DNA of 64,000 nt from Flavobacteriales bacterium ALC-1 (GCA_000171875.1 ABHI01000005.1:62001-126000); one strand, 5' to 3'; counted from the first letter of the stretch, positions 52,418 to 63,780 are shown. Notes: generated by a model from the sequence alone, not told the origin. A program made the numbers and translations.

Positions 52418-53956
52418 TTATCCTAACCAACCTTCACGGTCCAAACTACGGTATTGAATTGCTTCGCTAATATGAGCTCCTATTACATTTTCTGAACCTT
52501 CGAGATCTGCAATGGTTCTAGACACTTTAAGAATTCTATCATAAGCTCTCGCAGATAGATTCAATCGCTCCATAGCTGATTTTAATAATTGTAGTGATGC
52601 ATCATCTAGTTTGCAATGTTCTCTAATCTGTTTGGTATTCATCTGCGCATTGTAATGCACATTTTCTAAGTCCTTAAAACGTTCCGTTTGCTTTTCTCTA
52701 GCTTTAGTGACACGTTTTCTAATATCTACTGAAGACTCTCCTTTTCTGTCATCAGATAATTTTTCAAAAGGTACAGGAGTGACTTCAATATGAATATCTA
52801 TTCTGTCTAATAAAGGTCCAGAAATTTTTCCCATATAACGTTGCATTTCTGCAGGTGAGGAAGTTATTGGCGCGTCTGGGTCGTTAAAATAGCCACTTGG
52901 ACTCGGATTCATACTTGCCACTAACATAAATGAACTTGGATATGTTACTGTAAATTTTGCTCTACTAATCGTTACCTCTCTATCTTCAAGAGGTTGTCTC
53001 ATCACTTCTAAAACTTCTCGTTTAAACTCTGGTAATTCATCGAGAAACAAAACTCCGTTATGTGAAAGAGATATTTCACCTGGTTGCGGATAACTTCCAC
53101 CTCCAACTAAGGCTACATTACTTATTGTATGATGTGGACTTCTAAACGGTCGTTGTGCCATGAGTCCGGCATGTGCTTTAACTCGACCAACTACAGAATG
53201 TATTTTCGTCGTTTCCAAAGCTTCATGTAAAGTCATTGGCGGCAAAATACTAGGCAATCGTTTTGCTAACATGGTTTTACCAGAACCTGGAGGTCCAATT
53301 AAAATAATGTTATGTCCACCTGCTGCTGCAATTTCCATACAACGCTTTATACTTTCTTGGCCTTTGACATCTGCAAAATCAAACTCAGGAAAATCAAGAT
53401 TTTTATAGAATTCTTCTCTAGTATTTATAATGGTTTGCTCTATAGTTTCATCCTTATCAAAATGGTTAATGACTTGTGTGATATTATCCACCCCGTAAAC
53501 TTTTAAATCATCTACAATAGCAGCTTCTTTTGCGTTTTGCATTGGCAGAATAAAACCTTTAAAACCTTCTTCTCTGGCTTTTACAGCAATAGGCAACGCG
53601 CCTTTAATAGGTTGCAAACTTCCGTCTAAAGACAGTTCACCCATTATTAAATAGTCATCCAAATTTTCTGCTTTAATTTGTCCTGAAGCAGTAAGTATTC
53701 CTATAGCAAGTGTTAAGTCATAAGCTGAGCCTTCTTTACGTAAATCGGCAGGAGCCATATTAATAGTAATCTTTTTTCCAGGAATTCTATAATTGTTATT
53801 CTGAAGTGCAGCAGCTATTCTGTAATTGCTCTCTTTTATTGCATTATCTGGCAATCCTACTAAGTGATACCCAACACCTTTATCTACATTAACTTCAACG
53901 GTTATTGTTGAAGCTTCAACACCAAAAACGGCACTGGCGAATACTTTCTTAAGCAT
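52418..53956 (-). CDS. YifB-family Mg-chelatase-like AAA ATPase (ComM-like)
   Basis: A 512-residue protein with the YifB layout: FGVEASTITVEVNVDKGVGYHLVGLPDNAIKESNYRI, the Lon-like ChlI_N region, Walker A GPPGSGKTMLAKRLPSIL, LFLDELPEFKREVLEVMRQPLEDREVTISRA, and the C-terminal Mg-chelatase segment. In Gram-negatives ComM is a helicase that aids branch migration in natural transformation; here the function is by homology. It stands alone between the amidase and the LVIVD protein. Confidence 0.93.
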   Translation of the reverse strand: MLKKVFASAVFGVEASTITVEVNVDKGVGYHLVGLPDNAIKESNYRIAAALQNNNYRIPGKKITINMAPADLRKEGSAYDLTLAIGILTASGQIKAENLDDYLIMGELSLDGSLQPIKGALPIAVKAREEGFKGFILPMQNAKEAAIVDDLKVYGVDNITQVINHFDKDETIEQTIINTREEFYKNLDFPEFDFADVKGQESIKRCMEIAAAGGHNIILIGPPGSGKTMLAKRLPSILPPMTLHEALETTKIHSVVGRVKAHAGLMAQRPFRSPHHTISNVALVGGGSYPQPGEISLSHNGVLFLDELPEFKREVLEVMRQPLEDREVTISRAKFTVTYPSSFMLVASMNPSPSGYFNDPDAPITSSPAEMQRYMGKISGPLLDRIDIHIEVTPVPFEKLSDDRKGESSVDIRKRVTKAREKQTERFKDLENVHYNAQMNTKQIREHCKLDDASLQLLKSAMERLNLSARAYDRILKVSRTIADLEGSENVIGAHISEAIQYRSLDREGWLG

Positions 53957-54005
53957 AGTTGATTAGTTTCTTTAAATGTAGAAAAATTGAAGTGCATAAA
54001 AAAAA

Positions 54006-54605
54006 CTATACGTCAAAAACTTCAACTCTAACTCTTATAATCGCTTTAACATGATAGTTGATTATTCTTTGCCTACCTTCTCTAGTGTTAAGAATCTCCA
54101 TAAACTCTTCAAAATTATCCATAAAGAAATTTTCTGTCAGTATAGCAGGCATTTTGGTTTTGGTAAGTACATAAAAACGTCGCTCTTTATCTAAATCCCC
54201 ATCTGAGAAATCAGTACGTAGTTTTTTATTAGGAAATTCATTCTCGTATTCGTTACCAAAAATTGTAGCTATTTTATCGCTCTTAGTGTTTCCTGGAGAC
54301 GTAAATACCTCACTGCCATGTCCTCCTCCAGCATTACTATGAATACTTAAATAAAAACTTTTTCTAGCAGGATATTTATTAGCACGCTTTACTCGCGTTT
54401 CTAATCTAACATCGCGATATTCTGGAGCAATGTTCACATAGGGAATTTTTAGAAGTGTCAGCTGCTCTACAATACCAGCAACTATAGCTCTATTAAACTC
54501 GCCTTCGTATATAATACCGTTAGCTCCCCAATCTTTTCGTTTTCCTGGAGTTGTATACTCTCCATTTATTAAGCCACCATGACCATTATCTATAAGTACT
54601 ATCAT
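54006..54605 (-). CDS. N-acetylmuramoyl-L-alanine amidase (Amidase_3) without signal peptide
   Basis: A 199-residue amidase of the zinc-dependent Amidase_3 fold: IDNGHGG with the first zinc His, YEGEFNRAIV with the second metal ligand Glu, SIHSNAGGG with the third His, and the catalytic Glu in ILTENFFMDN. It should cleave the lactyl-peptide bond in peptidoglycan. No signal peptide is seen (starts MIVLIDNGHGG), which is unusual for housekeeping amidases and like phage endolysins. The genes around it are not phage genes. Confidence 0.87.
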   Translation of the reverse strand: MIVLIDNGHGGLINGEYTTPGKRKDWGANGIIYEGEFNRAIVAGIVEQLTLLKIPYVNIAPEYRDVRLETRVKRANKYPARKSFYLSIHSNAGGGHGSEVFTSPGNTKSDKIATIFGNEYENEFPNKKLRTDFSDGDLDKERRFYVLTKTKMPAILTENFFMDNFEEFMEILNTREGRQRIINYHVKAIIRVRVEVFDV

Positions 54606-54752
54606 ATAAAATTAAAGTTAGAGGGCCAACAAGAACTAATTCTATACAAAGGGATATAATCTGTAATTTACAAAAATTAGTACAATTAAAACACTCGTAT
54701 TAAATTTTTAAAAAACGACCTGTAGTAGAATTCTTTTTAGTTATTTAAGCGA

Positions 54753-57700
54753 TTAATTCTTTATAAATTTTTTAGTCACTTTAGAATTACCAGATTGAAT
54801 ATCTAGGAAGTAGATGCCTTTTAACAAGCCAGAAACATCTATACTATAATTTAAGCTTGAAGGTTCAATTTCATTAAGCATTCTACCATTAACATCAATG
54901 ACATTCAGCTTATTTATAATTTGACTTGAAGCAATCTCTATTTTATCCTTCGCAGGGTTAGGATATAGTTTTACTTTATCAGAATCCAAATCATCAACAC
55001 TTAAAGGGGCGACAAATTCTGTATTTACTGTATTAGTAATAATTGGCGGGTTAAAATCGAAATAAATATCTGCCACTCCACTGATAATATCCTCAACCAC
55101 AACATTAGATTTTGGCTTAATTTTAAAGGCTATAAAACCATGAGAGTTAGGTTCGTCATTAGTACTGTCCGGTAAATTGATATCATCAAACACAAAACTT
55201 ACATCAGTTTGGTCAGTGATTTCAACACGACCTGTATGACTTAAATTGTCTATCTGCATGGTTGTCCAATCTAGTTTAGCATCTAATACATGATCAACTT
55301 TTACATTAATAGCGCTTGCAGTTCCTGTGTTTTGAAAACGAATTAAGTAATGTAAATACTTATCCGCATCGTCAATAAAAACCTCTTCGCCTTCAAGAAC
55401 TGTAATATCATTTGGATCGTAAGAACCAACAACAGTTTGCTCTAAAGTTAAGGTATTGTCTTCTTCAGTTTCATCTCCAGTTATAGGATTTATTGAAACC
55501 GTTGTAAGAACAACATCATCAATATTTGTAGTTGGTGGAGCGAATACATTAAACTCTAAATCAATAGTTTTTACCTCAAAAGGATTTAAATCCGTGAAAT
55601 CAAAGGTTAACATATTAGCTGTCTGAGAACTCAACGCCTCTGTTGCTGTTAAAAAATTTAGTTTAGATCCATCGAATTCAAAAGTTACTGAACCACTTAA
55701 CTGTGTTGTACCTAAATTTTTATATACTAATCTATATGATGTATCAAAACCAGGTCTGGGCTCAAAGAATATAGGATAAGCACTAATATTTAAATCATTT
55801 ATTGCAGCTATAGGTTCGATACAGAAATTGATATTATCAGAGTTTCCAAAACCAGTAAAGTCTGATTGAAATGTTGCTGGAGCAGCTTGATAATAATTAG
55901 GCAATTGTCCTGTTATCTGAGTATTTACTATGCCTTCTTCTTGTGTATATATTCTAAAAACTCCGTTTTCTTGTGTAAAAGCAGCTTGAGATGATGTGCC
56001 ATTTGTACTTACTACCATAATTCCACTTAATAGTTCATCCTCATCAGTACAACCATCACCTATTAGATCAAAACGCGTGGTTCCACGAATTTGGTTACTA
56101 AGCGCAGCTCCCATATTATTATACCATACGATTCTACTATCAGAATTTGAAATAGATATAATATCTAAATTGTTATCTTGGTTAATGTCTGTAACAAAAA
56201 GATCATAATAACTATTAGAACTTGTAGAAATAACTTGCTGTGTGTTTTCAAAATCACCTAATCCATCAGTGTTTTCGTACCATGCAATAACTCCACCATT
56301 TCCACGATCGGCAGAAACAACATCCAAATCACCATCATTATCTATATCAAATACACTAATATCCTTGGGGTCAGAAATAATTGTAGTAATTAGCTGAATA
56401 TCACTAAATGTGCCTGCTCCGTCTAAATTTTCTGACCAACCGACATAATTTGAGTCTGTTTTATCACCTGCAAACAGAATATCATTATCACCATCACCAT
56501 CTAAGTCTGCAATTTTAGTGGCTTCGGCATCATAATAATAATCTTCTATTTGTTGTCTGTCACCAAAAGTACCTTGACCATCTAAATTTAAAAAATAGAT
56601 TAATCTATAACTCGAAGCCACAGAAAAATCTAAATCTCCATCTCCATCTAAATCTCCAAAATCCATAGAATAATGCGTGTTATTTCCTATTGAATCAATT
56701 TGTTGAGCAAGGCCAAATGTCCCAAGTCCATCTATGTTTTCAAACCAATAGACCTTTCCACTTGCTAAACAAAAGACATCCAAATCACCATCATTGTCAA
56801 TATCTGATGCGAACACCTTATTAACATCATACAAATCGTCATCGATAAATTGAGCTGGTCCAAAATTACCTGAACCATCTGTGTTTTCGTACCACACCAC
56901 ATCGTAATCTAGAGAGGATGTTGCAATAACATCATTATCACCATCACCATCTACATCTACTGCAAGTACTGAACCTGCGCCGTTTAAAGTTTCAGAAATT
57001 ATTTTTTGAGTATTATAAAAATCTCCTTGACCATCTTTATTTTCGAACCAGGCAATTTTATCATCCCAATGTGAAGCAGAAAGAATGTCTTTATCTCCAT
57101 CGCCATCTAAATCTGCAGCGTGAATAATTTTTCCACCAGAAACAGTTTTAGTGATTGTATAAGGCGAGAAGTTTCCTTGTCCATCCGTATTATTGTAAAT
57201 TTTTACATTTTTATCATTATCTGTAGCCGTTATAAAATCGATATCCCCATCTCCATCCATATCAGAAAGATGTATATCGCGCATACTGCCAATAAACGAG
57301 TCTATAAAGATTTCACCACTAAAATTACCTGCACCATCTAGATTTTCGAACCAGATAATTTTGTCATCTTCACTAGATGTGGCAATAATATCCATATCAC
57401 CATCACCATCTACATCTGTAATACGCACGCGATTAGCAAAATCTGCAGTAGTAGTTAATATTTGCTCTGTACCATAAGAACCGAGTCCATCTGTATTTTC
57501 GTACCAGACCACTTTATCATCACTAGCCGCTACAGCTGCAATGTCCATATCGCCATCGCCATCTAAATCACCTGCATACATTGAACTTACTCCACTAAGG
57601 TTACTATCAATAATTATTTTACTGCTAAAACTTCCTGTTCCGGTTTCATTTCTATACCAGGTTAATCCTTGAGCTCCACCTTGTATAGAATAGGCAGATA

Positions 57701-58316
57701 CAACATCTAAATCATTATCACCATCAACATCTACTACATAAAACCCAGGAATACTCGATGTATTATTTTCAACATTTAAAGTGTTCGCAAAAGTTCCTAA
57801 TCCATCAGTATTTCTCGACCATTTTATCTTACCATCTTGTGATGACGACCAAATGACATCTAAATCACCGTCACCATCCATATCTGCAGTACTTACAGTA
57901 TTAACCCTGTAAGCAGAAATATATTGTTTTAGTACAAAATCACCATTACCATCAGTGTTTTCGTACCAAATAATATGATTGCCAAATAAAGCCGTAGAAA
58001 GTATATCCATATCACCATCGGCATCAATATCAGCTGCATGTACTCCCCAAGGAGTTTCTATTGAAGTCGTAATAGTATGCTGTGCAAAATCTCCAGCTAC
58101 ACCATCTAAGTTTTCGAACCAAACTAATTTGTCGTCAAAATATGAAGACGCTAATACATCTTTATCACCATCACCATCCAAATCGGCGGAAAATACACCT
58201 AATGATGATCCTAAGTATAATGAATGGTCCATAACTGTGGTCTCAGTAAACTCAATTTGAGCCTTAGCACTTATAACAGTTATAATTGAAACTAAAAAAA
58301 GTAGTCTTGTTCGCAT
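54753..58316 (-). CDS. Very large FG-GAP/VCBS-repeat protein with T9SS sorting domain
   Basis: A 1187-residue exported protein with a signal peptide (MRTRLLFLVSIITVISAKAQ). Residues about 45-720 contain over a dozen FG-GAP/VCBS-type repeats of about 45-50 residues, each with DxDGDGDxD calcium-binding motifs followed by VWFENxDGxGxF. A beta domain follows (about 735-830). Residues about 960-1105 resemble DUF7619/CARDB-like (GSYDPNDITVLEGE, YLHYLIRFQNTGTASAINVKVDH). The C-terminal 70 residues are a T9SS type A sorting domain (KLYPNPAKDKIEIAS). It should be cell-surface bound; adhesin or carbohydrate binding is likely by family. Confidence 0.9.
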   Translation of the reverse strand: MRTRLLFLVSIITVISAKAQIEFTETTVMDHSLYLGSSLGVFSADLDGDGDKDVLASSYFDDKLVWFENLDGVAGDFAQHTITTSIETPWGVHAADIDADGDMDILSTALFGNHIIWYENTDGNGDFVLKQYISAYRVNTVSTADMDGDGDLDVIWSSSQDGKIKWSRNTDGLGTFANTLNVENNTSSIPGFYVVDVDGDNDLDVVSAYSIQGGAQGLTWYRNETGTGSFSSKIIIDSNLSGVSSMYAGDLDGDGDMDIAAVAASDDKVVWYENTDGLGSYGTEQILTTTADFANRVRITDVDGDGDMDIIATSSEDDKIIWFENLDGAGNFSGEIFIDSFIGSMRDIHLSDMDGDGDIDFITATDNDKNVKIYNNTDGQGNFSPYTITKTVSGGKIIHAADLDGDGDKDILSASHWDDKIAWFENKDGQGDFYNTQKIISETLNGAGSVLAVDVDGDGDNDVIATSSLDYDVVWYENTDGSGNFGPAQFIDDDLYDVNKVFASDIDNDGDLDVFCLASGKVYWFENIDGLGTFGLAQQIDSIGNNTHYSMDFGDLDGDGDLDFSVASSYRLIYFLNLDGQGTFGDRQQIEDYYYDAEATKIADLDGDGDNDILFAGDKTDSNYVGWSENLDGAGTFSDIQLITTIISDPKDISVFDIDNDGDLDVVSADRGNGGVIAWYENTDGLGDFENTQQVISTSSNSYYDLFVTDINQDNNLDIISISNSDSRIVWYNNMGAALSNQIRGTTRFDLIGDGCTDEDELLSGIMVVSTNGTSSQAAFTQENGVFRIYTQEEGIVNTQITGQLPNYYQAAPATFQSDFTGFGNSDNINFCIEPIAAINDLNISAYPIFFEPRPGFDTSYRLVYKNLGTTQLSGSVTFEFDGSKLNFLTATEALSSQTANMLTFDFTDLNPFEVKTIDLEFNVFAPPTTNIDDVVLTTVSINPITGDETEEDNTLTLEQTVVGSYDPNDITVLEGEEVFIDDADKYLHYLIRFQNTGTASAINVKVDHVLDAKLDWTTMQIDNLSHTGRVEITDQTDVSFVFDDINLPDSTNDEPNSHGFIAFKIKPKSNVVVEDIISGVADIYFDFNPPIITNTVNTEFVAPLSVDDLDSDKVKLYPNPAKDKIEIASSQIINKLNVIDVNGRMLNEIEPSSLNYSIDVSGLLKGIYFLDIQSGNSKVTKKFIKN

Positions 58317-58358
58317 AACAAAATATAATTTGCTTAAAAGTAGGAAATTATAGGCAAG

Positions 58359-59318
58359 CTATCTGTTAAATATAAACTCCAAAGCACGTCTTTCGTTATA
58401 ATATATATTCTGTTTGTCGATAAACCCAACATGACCCCCATATTGTGGCATTTCTAAATAGAGATTTGGATTTTCTTTTGCTTCTTTTACTGGGTAACAG
58501 CTTGCAGATAAAAACGAATCGTTAAGTGCATTTATAATTAATGATGGCACTTTAATATTTGGTAGAAATTGTAAACAACTAGCTTTCTCATAATAGTCGT
58601 AAGCGTCTTTAAAATTATGTGCTTTTGAAGTATATATATGATCAAAATCAATTAAACTATTGATTGAATTAAAATCTGCAACTTTAATGTTTTTAGGAAA
58701 TTGAATTAATTTAGGTTTTAATTTATCTTTTAGATGTTTTAAAAATCGAATTGCATAGTGTTTATTCTTTAAACTCAATAGCTCATCACAAGATCCTTTT
58801 AAATCACAAGGTACAGAAACCGCAATAACAACTTTAATTTCTTTAGCTAAATCGTCTCTTTCACCAACATATTTCAAAGCCATATTTGCGCCGAGACTAA
58901 TACCTTTGATGTAGATTTCATCATAGCTGTTTTTTGATAAAATATAATTAACTACAGCTTCCAAGTCTTCTGTTGCACCAGAATGATAACTGCGATATAA
59001 CAGATTAGGTTCACCACTACAACCTCTAAAGTTTACAGCACAAGCATCTATTCCGTTATCATTAAATAATTTTGCTGATGCTGTCATATATGGGCGTTGT
59101 GCATTGCCTTCGAGTCCATGTAATAGAACTATAACCTTATTTGATTTTTCTGGTGCGTGACTCCAATCTAAATCTAAAAAATCATTATCAGGTAATGCAA
59201 TACGCTCTCTAGTTTGCTTTACTCCACTTACCTTTCGGGCTAATCCTGAAAATACGGTTGACACAAAGCTTGTCTTTGCCCAGAATGGTGGTTTATATTT
59301 GGATTGTATTACTGGCAT
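58359..59318 (-). CDS. YheT-family alpha/beta hydrolase
   Basis: A 319-residue protein of the YheT/AB-hydrolase 4 type: VIVLLHGLEGNAQRPYMTASAKLF, NFRGCSGEPNLLYRSYHSGATEDLE, the nucleophile elbow GISLGANMALKY, LIINALNDSFLS and YGGHVGFIDKQN with the catalytic His. It is an esterase-type enzyme of unknown substrate. It lies 2 bases after the adenine deaminase stop on the same strand, so they are probably co-transcribed. Confidence 0.88.
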   Translation of the reverse strand: MPVIQSKYKPPFWAKTSFVSTVFSGLARKVSGVKQTRERIALPDNDFLDLDWSHAPEKSNKVIVLLHGLEGNAQRPYMTASAKLFNDNGIDACAVNFRGCSGEPNLLYRSYHSGATEDLEAVVNYILSKNSYDEIYIKGISLGANMALKYVGERDDLAKEIKVVIAVSVPCDLKGSCDELLSLKNKHYAIRFLKHLKDKLKPKLIQFPKNIKVADFNSINSLIDFDHIYTSKAHNFKDAYDYYEKASCLQFLPNIKVPSLIINALNDSFLSASCYPVKEAKENPNLYLEMPQYGGHVGFIDKQNIYYNERRALEFIFNR

Positions 59319-59320
59319 TT

Positions 59321-60943
59321 TTACTTAATTTCAAGTGAAGTAAACTTAAAATTACTTCCATCAAACAAACCCTTATCACTTAATTTTAAAGATGGAATAA
59401 CCAACAAGGCCATAAAAGATAAACTCATATATGGCGCATGAAGTTTACTTCCCAAACCCTTTGCCTTCTTATCTAATTCAGAATATTGTTTTCCTATAAC
59501 CTCAGCGGGTTTATCACTCATAATTCCTGCAACAGGAAGTGCAACTACTTTTTCTTCAGTAGCACTTACAGCACAGATGCCTCCTTCATTTTCAATAAGA
59601 AGATTAACAGCTTTACAAATAGACTCATCTGAAACACCAACGGCTATAATATTATGCGAATCATGACCAACTGAAGATGCAATCGCTCCTTCTTTAAGTC
59701 CGAAGTTTTTAATAAAAGCTATTGCTGGTTTATCATTTTGATAGCGATTTACTACTACCATCTTCAAAACATCTATTTCAGTATTTGAAACTAGATTTCC
59801 ATTTTTCATTGTAGCTTTTTCAATAATTTGATTCGTTACTAATTCACCATCTAAACATTCAATGACTCTAATTCTCTCAGTAGTAGCTTCAAACTTAAAG
59901 TCTGAGACTTCTTTTTTGGATGTGTTGAAATTATTCAAATTTTTAAAATCGACAGACGCAATTTTTGAAACACCATTATCAAAAACCAATTCACCGTTGA
60001 TATAAGTTTGAATGGTTTTAAAATCTTTTAAATCTTTAACAACAATACAATCTGCAACATCACCAACATTTAATAAGCCAACATCTAAATTATAATGCCT
60101 CACTGGGTTTACACAAGCAGATTGAAGCACCTTAAATACGTTTATCCCTCTTGCAACAGCCCTAGTGCAAAGTTGATTAATATGACCTAGTAGCAAATCA
60201 TCAGGATGTTTATCATCACTACAAAACATCATGCTTTCGTAATGTTCATCTAACAAATCGATTAAGGCATCAAAATTTTTAGCTGCACTACCTTCTCTGA
60301 TGATAACCTTCATGCCTTTTTGAAGTTTTTCTAAACCTTCTTCATAAGTAAAACATTCATGATCTGTTGAAATACCAGCTGAGATATACTTGGTTAAATC
60401 ATCTCCTCGTAATCCTGGCGCATGGCCATCAATTGGTTTTTTATAATGTTTTGCCCATTCTAGCTTTTTTAAAACCTCAGCATCGTCATAAATAACTCCA
60501 GGATAATTCATCATCTCAGCCAAATACTTAATATCTGGGTTTGCCATTAAGTCTTTTATATCTTTTGAGTCTATAACTGCACCTGCAGATTCAAAACTAG
60601 TTGCTGGCACACAACTTGGTGCTCCAAAGTTAAATTTGAATGGGGTTTGTTTCCCATTCTCAATCATAAACTCAACACCTTTTACACCAAGTACATTAGC
60701 AATTTCGTGAGGGTCGGAAACCGTAGCTACAGTACCATGTTTTACCACTATTTTGGCAAACTCCGATGGCACTAGCATTGAGCTTTCAATATGAATATGC
60801 GCATCTACAAAACCAGGTAAGATGAAATGATTTTCTTCACAGTCTTTTTCTTCAATGGATTTGATTTCACCATTTTCAATGATGATTTCTCCTTTATAAA
60901 TTCTTTGATTTGGTATATCAACTATGTTACCTTTTAGTTTCAT
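59321..60943 (-). CDS. ade: Adenine deaminase
   Basis: A 540-residue enzyme of the amidohydrolase superfamily. [16 protein letters not shown] holds the metal-binding Hx[17 protein letters not shown] and [27 protein letters not shown] carry further metal ligands, and [14 protein letters not shown] the catalytic Asp region. The C-terminal domain has [23 protein letters not shown]. It deaminates adenine to hypoxanthine in purine salvage. Full length. Confidence 0.94.
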   Translation of the reverse strand: MKLKGNIVDIPNQRIYKGEIIIENGEIKSIEEKDCEENHFILPGFVDAHIHIESSMLVPSEFAKIVVKHGTVATVSDPHEIANVLGVKGVEFMIENGKQTPFKFNFGAPSCVPATSFESAGAVIDSKDIKDLMANPDIKYLAEMMNYPGVIYDDAEVLKKLEWAKHYKKPIDGHAPGLRGDDLTKYISAGISTDHECFTYEEGLEKLQKGMKVIIREGSAAKNFDALIDLLDEHYESMMFCSDDKHPDDLLLGHINQLCTRAVARGINVFKVLQSACVNPVRHYNLDVGLLNVGDVADCIVVKDLKDFKTIQTYINGELVFDNGVSKIASVDFKNLNNFNTSKKEVSDFKFEATTERIRVIECLDGELVTNQIIEKATMKNGNLVSNTEIDVLKMVVVNRYQNDKPAIAFIKNFGLKEGAIASSVGHDSHNIIAVGVSDESICKAVNLLIENEGGICAVSATEEKVVALPVAGIMSDKPAEVIGKQYSELDKKAKGLGSKLHAPYMSLSFMALLVIPSLKLSDKGLFDGSNFKFTSLEIK

Positions 60944-60989
60944 AAGTAATAGATGAGACTTCTCGACAGTGCTCGAAGTGACAATACTG

Positions 60990-62309
60990 TTAATTTTTTA
61001 GTTCTATTTTTAAAATAGTATTGGTTTCATTGTTAACTCTAAAACGATTATCACCTCTTCTGCCAACAACCCACACAACTTCATTATTTGAAGTCAATAA
61101 CCATATACTTTCTTTTTCTACTAAAGACAGTTTTTCGTCTTTTAGATATTTACTAATCTTTTTCTTTCCTTTCATTCCATATGGATAAAAGTAATCTCCC
61201 TCTTGCCATAATCGCAATTCTATAGGATAACTCAACTTATCTTTATCTATATAGATTATATTAGTTGAAGTTTTTGAAATAGCATCAGCTTCATCAAAAA
61301 GCAAAACACCAAATGGAGTTGTAGTAGATTTATCTTTTTTATGAATTAAAAGAGGCTCTTCTTTAAGCTCTGTATCACATAAATCTGTTAAAATTAAAAC
61401 ATCACGATGCTTAATAAGTCTATGTGTGCTTGACTTTACATACTTTCCCGTTTCAGCATCTAATATATCAACGACATCATTCCACTCAGTAAAGCCATAA
61501 GCTTTGAACATCTCGTAGATATACGCTTTGGGGTTATTTAGTTTTTTAAATTCAGAAATCTTATAACTAATACTTGTATCATCAATCTTTGTGATAGTTC
61601 TCTTTGTAACTGCATTTAGACTTTCCTCTACAATATTTACTGTATCATTTAGATTATCTAAGGTGTTCATAAAGCTGTCTAGCAACTGTGGATTAATTTC
61701 TTTAAGAATTGGCACAACCTCATGCCTCAGTTTATTTCTCAAATACTTTCGAGAGGAATTACTACTATCCTCCCTCCATTTAATAGCATTCTCGTTGGCA
61801 TAGCTTTCAATTTGCTCTCTAGAAAATTGAAGTAATGGCCTTACTATATTATCATTTATTTCAGGAATTCCTGTTAAACCATTTAAGCCAGTTCCTCTTG
61901 TAAAATTGATTAAAAATGTCTCGAGATTATCATCAGCATGATGTGCTGTAAGAATGTAATCAAATTTCAATTGTTCTGCTAATTCAGTAAACCAATCATA
62001 ACGCAATTCTCGTGCAGCCATTTGAATAGAACGTTTGTTTTCATCTGCATAAGTTTGAGTGTCAAAATTCTGAATAAAGACTTCTACATTTAATTGATCT
62101 GCCAATTCTAAAACGAAATCTTCATCTGCATTGCTCTCCTCGCCTCTGAGATTGAAGTTACAATGTGCCAGCGTAAAATTCAATTGGAATTGATGGCATA
62201 AATGTGCTAAAACAACACTATCTATTCCACCAGAAATGGCAATAAGAAGCTTACTCTCATTGAGAAACAGAAGGTCTTTATCAATATGGTTTCTAAAGGT
62301 CTTTAACAC
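60990..62309 (-). CDS. tilS: tRNA(Ile)-lysidine synthase
   Basis: A 439-residue TilS. The PP-loop ATPase signature is [79 protein letters not shown] and [15 protein letters not shown] are typical. The C-terminal domain has [31 protein letters not shown]. It converts C34 of tRNA-Ile (CAU) to lysidine, which is essential for AUA reading. Confidence 0.96.
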   Translation of the reverse strand: MLKTFRNHIDKDLLFLNESKLLIAISGGIDSVVLAHLCHQFQLNFTLAHCNFNLRGEESNADEDFVLELADQLNVEVFIQNFDTQTYADENKRSIQMAARELRYDWFTELAEQLKFDYILTAHHADDNLETFLINFTRGTGLNGLTGIPEINDNIVRPLLQFSREQIESYANENAIKWREDSSNSSRKYLRNKLRHEVVPILKEINPQLLDSFMNTLDNLNDTVNIVEESLNAVTKRTITKIDDTSISYKISEFKKLNNPKAYIYEMFKAYGFTEWNDVVDILDAETGKYVKSSTHRLIKHRDVLILTDLCDTELKEEPLLIHKKDKSTTTPFGVLLFDEADAISKTSTNIIYIDKDKLSYPIELRLWQEGDYFYPYGMKGKKKISKYLKDEKLSLVEKESIWLLTSNNEVVWVVGRRGDNRFRVNNETNTILKIELKN

Positions 62310-62326
62310 TATTCAAAGTTATAGAA

Positions 62327-63622
62327 TTAATTCTCCAAAACCTCACGCATAGCTTTGGCTTTAATTAAGCACTCCTCATACTCTTTTAATGGATCACTTT
62401 TTGCCGTTATCGCTCCACCAACAGAATAAGAGATATACTTCTTCGATTCATTATATAAAATACTTCTAATGATTACATTAAAATCAAAATCACCGTTAGG
62501 TGTAAAATAGCCTACAGATCCGGAGTACAAACCACGTTTTGTTTCCTCTAAGTCTTCAATAATTTTCATTGCTGAAATTTTAGGAGCTCCAGTCATACTT
62601 CCCATCGGAAATGTTGTTTTTATAATATCAACAGGGTTTGCCTCCTCATCTACTGTTGATGATATTGTAGATATCATTTGATGTACTTGTAAAAAGGAAT
62701 ACACCTTACACAGTTCTTCTACCTTTACACTTCCTTTTGTTGCTGTGTGTGACAAATCGTTCCGTACCAAATCTACTATCATTATATTTTCACTACGCTC
62801 CTTTTCATTTTTTGATAAATCATCTGCAAGCTTTATATCTTCTAATCTATTTGTTGAACGTTTTGCAGTTCCTTTTATAGGTTGCGAAATAACCTTAGTC
62901 TCTACTTTTTTAATATAGCGCTCTGGTGAAGCAGATAATAGGTATTTGTCATTTGCCTTTAAAAATGTTGCAAACGGTGGTTTTGAAATATCATTTAGTT
63001 TTTTAAATGTTTCTAAAGGATTGATTTCACTTTCCTCAGCAAAGAATTCTTGACAAAAATTGGCTTCATAAATATCACCTCTATGAATATGTGAAAGCAT
63101 TGTATTTACTTTTTTGAAGTAGTCGTCTTTGTGGGTTCTGAGTTTTATTTTTATACCATTAGAGACCTTTCGACTAGGCTTAAGGTGATGCTCAATATTT
63201 TTTAAATCGTCCAGAATCTCATTCTCTACCATTTTTAAATATTGAATTTCAACCTGATTATCCTTTATTAAAAAGAGTTTCTTTGGTTGAAAAAAGTATA
63301 AATCAGGGAAATCCAGACCATCATAATTTTGAGATTTTAAATGCTCAGTTGCGTTTTTTAAATCATAGGTGAGGTAACCAAAAATCCAATCGCTTGTAGA
63401 GTCTTGATAATCCTCTAAGCGTTCGAAAGCATCAAAATAATCTGTCTTTAGAGAAGTGAAAGCATCTACGGCCAAAACAGCATCATAATTACTATACAGA
63501 TCTTCATGGTTATTAGAGTCAATCCATACAACGTCTTCAAATTGCTGGCTCCAATACAAGAGTTGCCCCTTAAAATCTTCTATACTTTTGGGTTGATGAT
63601 AAATTGTAGTTCTCAATAGCAA
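62327..63622 (-). CDS. pabB: Aminodeoxychorismate synthase component I-like (chorismate-binding)
   Basis: A 431-residue chorismate-binding enzyme. The core shows HIHRGDIYEANFCQEFFAEES, LLSASPERYIKK, the PIKGTAKRS loop (PIKGT is the PabB form, while TrpE usually has PIAGT), SENIMIVDLVRNDLSHTATKGSV, FPMGSMTGAPKISAMKIIEDLE and GLYSGSVGYF. It probably makes 4-amino-4-deoxychorismate with a PabA glutaminase for folate. TrpE is less likely on these motifs. No trp genes are near. It lies 17 bases before tilS. Confidence 0.88.
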   Translation of the reverse strand: MLLRTTIYHQPKSIEDFKGQLLYWSQQFEDVVWIDSNNHEDLYSNYDAVLAVDAFTSLKTDYFDAFERLEDYQDSTSDWIFGYLTYDLKNATEHLKSQNYDGLDFPDLYFFQPKKLFLIKDNQVEIQYLKMVENEILDDLKNIEHHLKPSRKVSNGIKIKLRTHKDDYFKKVNTMLSHIHRGDIYEANFCQEFFAEESEINPLETFKKLNDISKPPFATFLKANDKYLLSASPERYIKKVETKVISQPIKGTAKRSTNRLEDIKLADDLSKNEKERSENIMIVDLVRNDLSHTATKGSVKVEELCKVYSFLQVHQMISTISSTVDEEANPVDIIKTTFPMGSMTGAPKISAMKIIEDLEETKRGLYSGSVGYFTPNGDFDFNVIIRSILYNESKKYISYSVGGAITAKSDPLKEYEECLIKAKAMREVLEN

Positions 63623-63780
63623 AATCTAATAAATGTAAAAATAAAGAGAATACTTTTTAATCACATCAAATTTGTATATTTCGTTCGATTAATATTGTTT
63701 AATAGAACATATACTCTTCTTTTTTAATCACCATTGAGTCATTAAACATATATATACTCAATTTCAAAATATAATTACCT

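Noticed and set aside
56000-57400. DNA tandem repeats or a CRISPR-like array in the large FG-GAP gene
   Set aside because: The periodicity reflects the DxDGDGDxD protein repeat; DNA copies are too divergent and in frame throughout.
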